A DNA stretch of 16,308 nucleotides from CAZGSG01 sp964528095 (GTDB taxonomy: Bacteria > Bacteroidota > Bacteroidia > Chitinophagales > Chitinophagaceae), in contig CAZGSG010000118.1 in the NCBI GenBank assembly GCA_964528095.1, positions 1 through 16,308 on the forward strand. Reading direction: 5' to 3'. The translations under genes were made by a program, and so were the position numbers. The notes below the pieces were generated by a model. That model had not been told where the DNA came from. It saw only the letters and a list, made by a program, of their open reading frames with translations, and searched no databases. This document shows, piece by piece, positions 7,620 through 13,572 of this stretch (positions are counted from its first letter, which is position 1; each line of letters begins with the position of its first letter).

Positions 7620-8837
7620 CTACTTCTGCAGTGGATTGATTTTTAACAGGCTGTCCAGAGAGAGATTCTCAGGCTGTATCCTTGCTCCATCTTTTAAACG
7701 ATCAAGTCCTGCATACACAATTTTATCGCCTTGTTTTAATCCTTCATCAACAAGATAATAGTTGCCGCTCTTGCCTGCTACGGTGATAGCTGTGCTGACC
7801 ACTTTATTGCTATCGGCCACCACAAATACAAATACCTTATCCTGTAGTTCGAAGGTCGCTTCCTGCGGTATGGCAAGTGTAGTGTTCACAAGATGGGGTA
7901 TTCTTACCTTGCCGGTGATGCCGGATCTCAATAAACCATCCGTGTTCTTAAAAGTAGCACGGAAACTTATTGCACCCATGCTGTTATCGAATTGACCGGA
8001 TACCGTTTCGATCGTTCCTTTTTCCGCATAAACACTGTTGTCTGCCAGCACTAATTCCACGGGAGGCATCTTCTTTATTTTTTCTTCGATGGTCGCTCCT
8101 TCAAACTGGTGACTGAATTGCAGGAAATCTTTTTCACTGAAAGAAAAATAAGCATAGATGTTTTTGATGGCAGATACAACTGTCAATGGCTCGATGGTTG
8201 TTACGCCTACAAGACTTCCTGTTTTAAAAGGTATTCTTCCAATATATCCATCTACCGGAGCTTTTACTTGTGTATAGCCAACATTGATAGCGGCGTTCTG
8301 TACAATTGCACCGGCCTGTGCCACAGACGCAGCGGCGGCAGCCTGGGCCGCTTTAGCTGTTTTCAACTGGATCTCTGATATCACATTACTTTCCACAAGA
8401 GGAGTAAGCTTTGCTACATTGATCTCAGCTGAAAGCAAATTAGCCTGTGCAGCAGAGAAACTCGCTTTTGCATTGTTCAATTGTTCCTGGTAAGGACGGC
8501 TGTTTATCTGGAACAATACCTGTCCTTTTTTCACATAGGCGCCTTCGTCTACAAATATCCTGTCCAGGTGTCCATCTACCTGCGGTCTTATTTCAATATC
8601 ACTGCTTCCTTCCAGCGAAGCAGAGAATTCCTGGTAAGTGGTAGCCGGCAAATCACTTAAGGTAATAACGGGCAGTACGGTCAAAGGACTGCCTGTTGCA
8701 CCTGTATTTGCCGAAGATGAATTGCATGCGTGTAAAATGAAGGAGAGTATCGCAATACCCATCCACAAAAACGGATTACTGATAAAATGCAGTGGCTTTG
8801 AAGAAGCCTGGTTTTTTGGTCTGATTGGTTGTCGCAT
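7620..8837 (-). CDS. RND efflux periplasmic adaptor lipoprotein (membrane fusion protein, AcrA/MexA-like)
   Basis: The protein has 405 aa from the ATG at 8837. Residues 26-38 form a hydrophobic segment ending in a lipobox (FILHAC, Cys38), so it is a lipid-anchored periplasmic protein. The Met at residue 26 (codon near 8762) is an alternative start that would give a more standard short signal peptide. Then come the biotinyl-lipoyl-like half-motif (EIRPQVDGHLDRIFVDEGAYVKKGQ, about residues 82-106) and an alpha-helical hairpin rich in Ala. The second lipoyl half (VKAPVDGYIGRIP) and beta-barrel and membrane-proximal domains follow, the last with GLKQGDKIVYAGLDRLKDGARI. It links the pump to the outer-membrane channel. 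It is the first structural gene of the efflux operon, downstream of the tetR gene, with an operator candidate and hairpins in its leader. Confidence 0.94.
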   Translation of the reverse strand: MRQPIRPKNQASSKPLHFISNPFLWMGIAILSFILHACNSSSANTGATGSPLTVLPVITLSDLPATTYQEFSASLEGSSDIEIRPQVDGHLDRIFVDEGAYVKKGQVLFQINSRPYQEQLNNAKASFSAAQANLLSAEINVAKLTPLVESNVISEIQLKTAKAAQAAAAASVAQAGAIVQNAAINVGYTQVKAPVDGYIGRIPFKTGSLVGVTTIEPLTVVSAIKNIYAYFSFSEKDFLQFSHQFEGATIEEKIKKMPPVELVLADNSVYAEKGTIETVSGQFDNSMGAISFRATFKNTDGLLRSGITGKVRIPHLVNTTLAIPQEATFELQDKVFVFVVADSNKVVSTAITVAGKSGNYYLVDEGLKQGDKIVYAGLDRLKDGARIQPENLSLDSLLKINPLQK

Positions 8838-8850
8838 AAAAGGTCTGTTG

Positions 8851-8876
8851 GGAGCGGGGACAGTATCTGTCCGCTC
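8851..8876. promoter_or_regulatory. Hairpin close to the adaptor start codon
   Basis: An 11-bp GC-rich stem with a 2-nt bulge and a 3-nt loop (ggagcg..gacag with ctgtc-cgctcc) ends 13 nt upstream of the ATG at 8837. In the leader RNA this structure would sit near the ribosome-binding region. It may modulate translation; no T-tract follows on the coding strand, so it is not an obvious terminator. Confidence 0.45.
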
Positions 8877-8910
8877 CGGTTAAATAAAAAGGTTAATGAT
8901 AAAAATTGGG

Positions 8911-8941
8911 TCACTGCGCTTACCCGTCAGGTAGGCAGTGA
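8911..8941. repeat. Inverted repeat in the efflux operon leader
   Basis: The 7-bp arms tcactgc (8911-8917) and gcagtga (8935-8941) enclose an inner tacc/ggta pair around a 5-nt loop. It lies between the operator candidate and the adaptor start, so it would be part of the transcript leader. The function is unknown; it could also be a copy of a dispersed repeat. Confidence 0.4.
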
Positions 8942-8979
8942 GGCAGGTGGCAAGTCAGGCTATAACAACACTATTTTTC

Positions 8980-8992
8980 CTAACATTGTTAA
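8980..8992. promoter_or_regulatory. Candidate TetR-family operator upstream of the efflux operon
   Basis: The core TAACA-T-TGTTA is a perfect 5+1+5 inverted repeat. It matches the site in front of the tetR gene at 10 of 13 positions (cTAACAtTGTTAa against cTAACAcCGTTAg). It lies 143 bp upstream of the adaptor ATG. A weak -7-like element (TAGTGTTG on the minus strand, 8966-8973) is just downstream of it, so bound repressor could block this promoter; no clear -33 TTG at proper spacing was found. Confidence 0.6.
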
Positions 8993-9011
8993 CTGAAAAG
9001 GCAAAAAAATT

Positions 9012-9617
9012 TTATTTTTCTAAGTTTTTAATAAATCCGGCTATGGCATCATCGAGTACGAGCTTATTTAATTCTGAGGAAACATCAGAGTTGGCCATCA
9101 TTTTTATGGAGATCAATCCGTGCATGACAGACCAGAACGTATGATATTTTAAACAGGCCGCGTTTGTTTCATTCTTTTTATTCCTGGCAAGCAGGATTAC
9201 GATAGGCTCCATCACCAGTTCACGGAATACTCCTTTTTCAGGCAGGCACTTATCGGTTTCACAACAGGCAATGCCCAGCCCAAACATCAGTTGATAATAT
9301 TCTTTATTGGCAAATGCAAAATTCCAGTAAGCATCGGAGATACCCTTCAGCTGTTCAGCCGGATCTTCCGATTTTTTCTTGGCCAGTTGCATTTTCCGGA
9401 TCAGTAGTTCGAAACCTTGTTTCCCGAATTCAAGCAGGATGGCTTCTTTATTTTCAAAATGATCATAGATGACTGGTACGCTGTATTCGATCGAATCAGC
9501 TATTTTCCGGATAGACAAAGACTGCCATCCTTCTTCTTTCACGATCTGCCAACCGGTCGCCAGTATACTGGTCCTCACTTCTTCTTTTTGGCGGATACGC
9601 CGTTCGGTTATGCCCAT
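9012..9617 (-). CDS. TetR/AcrR-family transcriptional repressor of the efflux operon
   Basis: The protein has 201 aa. The N-terminal DNA-binding domain (about residues 10-60) shows the TetR pattern: an amphipathic helix 1 (VRTSILATGWQIVKEEG), then the helix-turn-helix LSIRKIADSIEYSVPVIYDHF (about 34-54), then KEAILLEFGKQGFELL. The C-terminal ligand/dimer region includes FAFANKEYYQLMFGLG, reminiscent of the WHG-type TetR C-terminal domain. It is encoded upstream of and in the same direction as the adaptor, pump and channel genes. A Bacteroidetes promoter lies just upstream of its ATG, and an operator-like palindrome directly follows the -7 box, predicting autorepression. A matching site in front of the adaptor predicts pump repression. 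Inducer unknown. Confidence 0.92.
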   Translation of the reverse strand: MGITERRIRQKEEVRTSILATGWQIVKEEGWQSLSIRKIADSIEYSVPVIYDHFENKEAILLEFGKQGFELLIRKMQLAKKKSEDPAEQLKGISDAYWNFAFANKEYYQLMFGLGIACCETDKCLPEKGVFRELVMEPIVILLARNKKNETNAACLKYHTFWSVMHGLISIKMMANSDVSSELNKLVLDDAIAGFIKNLEK

Positions 9618-9633
9618 AATTTGATTATTTTAC

Positions 9634-9646
9634 CTAACACCGTTAG
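9634..9646. promoter_or_regulatory. Candidate TetR operator at the tetR promoter
   Basis: CTAAC-acc-GTTAG is a 5+3+5 inverted repeat. On the minus strand it begins immediately after the -7 box, covering the likely transcription start of the tetR gene. It shares the cTAACA..GTTA pattern with 8980-8992 upstream of the efflux operon. Confidence 0.62.
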
Positions 9647-9677
9647 CAAATGTATGACTGTTTATTAATTCGGGCAA
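9647..9677 (-). promoter_or_regulatory. Bacteroidetes-type promoter of the tetR gene
   Basis: On the minus strand, TTG (9677-9675) is followed by exactly 20 bp and then TACATTTG (9654-9647), a full match to the Bacteroidetes -33/-7 consensus TTG...TAnnTTTG. The -7 box ends 29 bp before the tetR ATG, giving a short leader. The operator candidate abuts its downstream edge. Confidence 0.72.
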
Positions 9678-9878
9678 TTTTTTCTTTTAACAGGTTTTGT
9701 TAAAGCTGGGTATTAGCTTCCGGACAGGGGGCTACAAATAGGTAGCCGCTTCGCGGTCGTTTGTGTGTGGATATTGTGTAACAAAGGGATGATTGCCTCG
9801 TAGCATAACCTCATCTGTAATTGAGGGCACGATGATGCAACATGATCCACGCCGCGAAACAGGCTATTTATATGTTAC

Positions 9879-11795
9879 CTACTGACCGATCTTCAACTCC
9901 GCCACCACCGGCAAATGGTCCGATGCATATTTCTCTGCGATCACTTTGTGCGAGATCGTTTTAAACTGACCGGGCGTAAAAGCTATGAAGTCGATTGTTT
10001 TCCTGGGTTTATCTACCGGTATCGTGTAGCCGCAGTCAACACGGCAACTCCGTTCGAGATTTTTATCCAGTATATTGATAACACTGCTTCCGGGTTCAGC
10101 ATTCAGATCACCGGCAAGGATAACCGGGTACGCAGACCGTTTTAATATAGCTGCGATCTGATTGATCTGCGCAACACGATTAGAGTCACTGCGCATCGCA
10201 TCAAGATGGGTACATGCAAAAAGAATAGGTTGATCACCGGGCAGATTGATCCTTGCTGTGGCCAGTACCCGTGGCTCTCCCTTTGTACCCTCCAGGGTGG
10301 GTAAGGGATGCGTCTGCATATCCGACAGGGGATAGCGGGAAAGTATGGCAACACCATAATCACCACCGGCATGATCAATCGCTTTTGCAAAATATACCCG
10401 CATGCCAGTCCTGGTTGCGATCTCTGTTGCTTCACTGATCGATTTACCAGACCTGGTATTATAAACATCCAGTTCCTGCAATGCCACAATATCCGGGTCA
10501 TTTTTTTTGATGACTGATGCTATCGCGTCAATATCGATATAGTCCGGTTTCGACGGGGGATTGGCATGATGGATATTATAGCTCATCACTTTTAGGGTCT
10601 TAACTGCCTGCGGTGGCAGGGTAGAAAGATCGAAAGTAGTAGTTAATGACTCTTCCGGTGATACCAGGAGATTAGTCACCTCCATGGTAAATCCTGTGCG
10701 TTCGGGATATTTCCATACAGTCTTTAATATAAATGTGGTCGTATCCTTTGCTTTCAATACTGTTTGTCCCAACGGAAATCCTTCTATATCGAAGGTGTTA
10801 CTGCCAGCCCTGACAGGGAAAGAAAGATCAGAATTGTTATAACAATGGATAAGCAGGAGCGGTTCGCCATTCCTGTTTTTTCTTTCAACGGTTATATCAA
10901 TGGCCGCTTTAAAGAATGCTTCGATCTCTGGTTTGCGGCCTACCAGGAAATTATCGAAATATACGATGGTACGCCCGGCAAACATCGCTTCTTTTATACC
11001 TTCAATAGTTCTTGTTTTTGCAAAAACAAGGGTCATTGGGCGATGGCCATCCCTGTATCGCTCACTCATATCATAATGCTCATCGGAGTTACTGACCATG
11101 GTAAGATTGTATTTCATTGCCAGGCGATGCGCAATGATATTGTATCGTCCTGAGTTACCAACCTCCACACCATGCAGCATTTTTTTCTCCAGTAGTTCTT
11201 TGTGAAAGCTGGTAAAGATCGCCGTGTCTTTTTTATCCCACCAGGAATACCCCGGGTGGTTATAAAAAATAAACGCTCCCTGTTTGGAAGCTTCCAGAAA
11301 AGGAGCCATTAATTCATCATGACTGATACTATCCTTCATCACGAATTTTTTTTCCGTGGTCTTCATATAATCAGACCTTAGCTTATTGGCATCATCGAGA
11401 AATAATGCATTGCAATGATAGGGCGGTATCCTGGGAGAGATCTCTACACCTTTTACAAGCAGCAGGTTTTTCTTTACTGCTGCCAACCCGATCAGCTGCG
11501 ACCTGTTCTTATCCCTTTTTATCTCCTCAGGGTATCCTTCATAGTCAATATGTTCTGTCAGTGAAATAGCGTCGAGCCCATCACGCTCTGCTTCATACAC
11601 CCGAAAGGATGGCCATACATGTCCATCTGAAAAAACAGTATGCATATGAAAATCACATTGCAGGGTCTGAAAGCCAGGGATAGAGGGAAGATCGAATCTT
11701 CCTTTTTTGATCTGCACCTCCTGCGCATGAAGGAGAAAAGGAAAAAGCAGGAGGGTGCAGACCCTGCTGAGCCGTTTTTTAGTTGATATGCTCAT
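9879..11795 (-). CDS. Secreted two-domain phosphodiesterase: PHP domain fused to an endonuclease/exonuclease/phosphatase (EEP) domain
   Basis: The ATG at 11795 (MSISTKKRLSRV) is preferred because it starts a signal peptide ending in LLHAQ and lies 13 bp after the SusD stop; the open frame reaches 11891 but that extension overlaps susD. The protein has 638 aa. The N-terminal PHP domain (about 45-320) shows DFHMHTVFSDG (His50, His52), LTEHIDY, KGVEISP, NHPG, EVGNSGR and SNSDEHYD, the metal-binding motifs of this phosphoesterase fold, resembling Sb-PDE-type phosphodiesterases. A beta-rich middle region (about 320-400) ends in VTNLLVSPEESL. The EEP domain (about 400-638) shows MSYNIHH, DIVALQELD (Glu441), THLDA, ILAGDLNAEPG (Asp563, Asn565), TIDFIAF and SDHLPV (Asp626, His627), so both active sites look intact. 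It is the last gene of a SusCD operon; it probably cleaves an extracellular phosphodiester or phosphoester substrate. Confidence 0.88.
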   Translation of the reverse strand: MSISTKKRLSRVCTLLLFPFLLHAQEVQIKKGRFDLPSIPGFQTLQCDFHMHTVFSDGHVWPSFRVYEAERDGLDAISLTEHIDYEGYPEEIKRDKNRSQLIGLAAVKKNLLLVKGVEISPRIPPYHCNALFLDDANKLRSDYMKTTEKKFVMKDSISHDELMAPFLEASKQGAFIFYNHPGYSWWDKKDTAIFTSFHKELLEKKMLHGVEVGNSGRYNIIAHRLAMKYNLTMVSNSDEHYDMSERYRDGHRPMTLVFAKTRTIEGIKEAMFAGRTIVYFDNFLVGRKPEIEAFFKAAIDITVERKNRNGEPLLLIHCYNNSDLSFPVRAGSNTFDIEGFPLGQTVLKAKDTTTFILKTVWKYPERTGFTMEVTNLLVSPEESLTTTFDLSTLPPQAVKTLKVMSYNIHHANPPSKPDYIDIDAIASVIKKNDPDIVALQELDVYNTRSGKSISEATEIATRTGMRVYFAKAIDHAGGDYGVAILSRYPLSDMQTHPLPTLEGTKGEPRVLATARINLPGDQPILFACTHLDAMRSDSNRVAQINQIAAILKRSAYPVILAGDLNAEPGSSVINILDKNLERSCRVDCGYTIPVDKPRKTIDFIAFTPGQFKTISHKVIAEKYASDHLPVVAELKIGQ

Positions 11796-11808
11796 AATAA
11801 AGTCAGGG

Positions 11809-13572
11809 TTACCAATTAGGGTTTTGATCAAGAGCCGGGTTGAGAATGATCTCTGTTGGAGGTATCGGCGATAAATATTTTTTATCAGCATAGTTTTTTA
11901 CAGTGTTTGTCAGCCATAATAAATTTCCTTTGGAACCTTCCGATAACCGGGATGTTCTATTATCCAATAGAAAATACACCACTCCAGGTACTTTGGTAGA
12001 TGGTATTACATCTACAAACGTTACATCCGGTTTGGCATCACCATTCAGGTCGAGCAACTGCGCCTTTGCCGGTACATAAATACCTGTATAAAATTTCTCC
12101 AGCAATTTTCCTGCTTTCCAGCGACGAAGATCATCATAGCGGTTTCCTTCCGCAGCCAGCTCAACACCTCTTTCTCTCCTGATCTCCAGGATCACTGCAT
12201 CACTAATATCGGGATAAAAATTTGTTTGCAGGTAATTGTCGATCGTAACGGGCATAGCTGTCTGTGTAAGACCAGCCCGTGCACGTAAAGCACCAATTGA
12301 TGCGGTCCAGTCTCCCGCTGTCAGGCTGCCGAGTTCGGCTTTTGCTTCTGCATAGTTGAGCAATACTTCTGCGTAACGGATGATCGGGATACTGTTATAA
12401 CTTTCGGTACGGGTATCGAAATATTTATCATCCAGTGAAAACTTTTGTATCTGGTAACCGGAATAAGTTACCGTGAAATCAGGCACGGCCACGGTACCAT
12501 CTGTTCTCCTGTAATCACCCATGCGGATCGTTTGCTGCAAGCGTTTATCACGGTTGCGGGTCTCCGTTACAAATTGCATGGTATCGTAATTGGTAAGATC
12601 GGTAAAACGGCTGCCGTCGATATTCAGGTATGTATTGATAAAACGTTTATCAAGACCGAGCCTTGCGCCAAGTGTGGCGCTGTTGAACCACCAGGCTGCA
12701 TTATGCCATTTTTTTAAACTGTTATTGTATACAGCGGCCAGCAGTACTTCATTGGATACAGGATTTTCGCTGATGAATAAAGAGCGGTAATCTCTGTCAG
12801 GTGAACCGGTCTGTAATTTATACTGACCGCTCTGAATAAGTTGAGATGCCGCGTCTGCTGATTCCTGTAACCATTTGGAAGCAGTACTGGTCAGCGCTAT
12901 CTCCGGATGGTACTTTCTATAGGTCCCTTCAAACAGGGCCACTCTCGATTTAAATGCAAGCGCTACCCATTTGGTGATCTGTGATGCTGAATTGTCCTTG
13001 GTTGAATAAATATTATCACACGCAAAATTCAGGTCCGATAAAACAGAATCCATGATCAATGCGCGCGGATCTCTTTTTTTATAAAGATCCGGGTCATCTA
13101 CTTTTAAGGTCTTGCCATACCAGGGCACATCACCAAATTGTTTCACCATATTGTAATAGAAATAGGCACGGAAAAAACGGGCAATGCCACTGAAATGATT
13201 ACGTGCCCGCTGCGCAACAGCGGGATTGTCATAATGCTCCAGGAAATAGTTAATGTTGCGAAGATTACCCCAGCTCCAGCCGCTTGCATTTTGTGCAGAG
13301 AAATTTACGCCTATATAAGCAGGCACCGCGTTGGGTACGGTGATGTCCGACATCACATCACCCTGGTAGATGGCTGGCCCATCGGGCAGCATATTGTTAT
13401 AAAATGAATTGATATAGAGTTGCATGGTGTTTTCAGAAGCAAAAGCCTGCTCCGGTGTCAATTTATCCAATGGATCTTTGTCCAGGAATTTTTTGCAGGA
13501 AGACAGCAGGCTTATGGCTGATAAAAAGAATATAAAAATTTTGACCGTTTTCATATCTGTTAAGTTGTTCAT
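11809..13572 (-). CDS. SusD/RagB-family nutrient-binding outer-membrane lipoprotein
   Basis: The protein has 587 aa. The start at 13572 overlaps the SusC stop by one base (TAATG), a coupled arrangement; a second Met at residue 7 (13554, MKTVKIF) gives a more typical signal peptide and is a fair alternative. The lipobox LLSSC (Cys26 from the first Met) is followed by KKFLDKDPLDKLTPEQAF, the classical SusD opening. TPR-like helices follow (ARFFRAYFYYNMVKQFGDVPWY, about residues 130-151). Family C-terminal motifs are present: IPIIRYAEVLLNYAEAKAELG, ILEIRRERGVELAAEGNRYDDLRRWKAG, and a terminal LSPIPPTEIILNPALDQNPNW. It forms the lid of the SusCD uptake complex on the cell surface. The bound ligand cannot be read from the sequence. 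Confidence 0.95.
   Translation of the reverse strand: MNNLTDMKTVKIFIFFLSAISLLSSCKKFLDKDPLDKLTPEQAFASENTMQLYINSFYNNMLPDGPAIYQGDVMSDITVPNAVPAYIGVNFSAQNASGWSWGNLRNINYFLEHYDNPAVAQRARNHFSGIARFFRAYFYYNMVKQFGDVPWYGKTLKVDDPDLYKKRDPRALIMDSVLSDLNFACDNIYSTKDNSASQITKWVALAFKSRVALFEGTYRKYHPEIALTSTASKWLQESADAASQLIQSGQYKLQTGSPDRDYRSLFISENPVSNEVLLAAVYNNSLKKWHNAAWWFNSATLGARLGLDKRFINTYLNIDGSRFTDLTNYDTMQFVTETRNRDKRLQQTIRMGDYRRTDGTVAVPDFTVTYSGYQIQKFSLDDKYFDTRTESYNSIPIIRYAEVLLNYAEAKAELGSLTAGDWTASIGALRARAGLTQTAMPVTIDNYLQTNFYPDISDAVILEIRRERGVELAAEGNRYDDLRRWKAGKLLEKFYTGIYVPAKAQLLDLNGDAKPDVTFVDVIPSTKVPGVVYFLLDNRTSRLSEGSKGNLLWLTNTVKNYADKKYLSPIPPTEIILNPALDQNPNW

Larger units (their letters stand above)
9618..9878. other. 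Intergenic region between the phosphodiesterase gene and tetR (261 bp)
   Basis: Both flanking genes run leftward, so this gap holds the 3' end region of nothing but the tetR promoter at its right-hand gene start, plus DNA downstream of tetR's upstream neighbour. Besides the tetR promoter and operator it contains an inverted repeat tttaaca-5 nt-tgttaaa (9686-9704). It also holds two overlapping small hairpins, ggctac/gtagcc (9730-9747) and ccgc/gcgg (9746-9756), that cannot form together. No T-tract marks a clear terminator for the phosphodiesterase operon, and no convincing ORF was found. Confidence 0.55.

Noticed and set aside
9730..9756. Small hairpins as terminator of the phosphodiesterase operon
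   Set aside because: They lie on the wrong side by more than 100 bp in a usable sense, lack a T-tract on the minus strand, and two of the stems exclude each other.
9840..9891. 17-codon plus-strand ORF beginning with two ATGs next to the phosphodiesterase stop
   Set aside because: It is too short, runs into the neighbouring gene on the opposite strand and has no ribosome-binding or conservation support.
10142..10501. 119-codon minus-strand open frame within the EEP domain region
   Set aside because: It is an out-of-frame reading of the PHP-EEP gene, with no recognisable domain or credible start context.
11796..11891. N-terminal extension of the PHP-EEP gene to 11891
   Set aside because: The extension overlaps the 3' end of susD by 83 bp and precedes a clear signal peptide starting at 11795.
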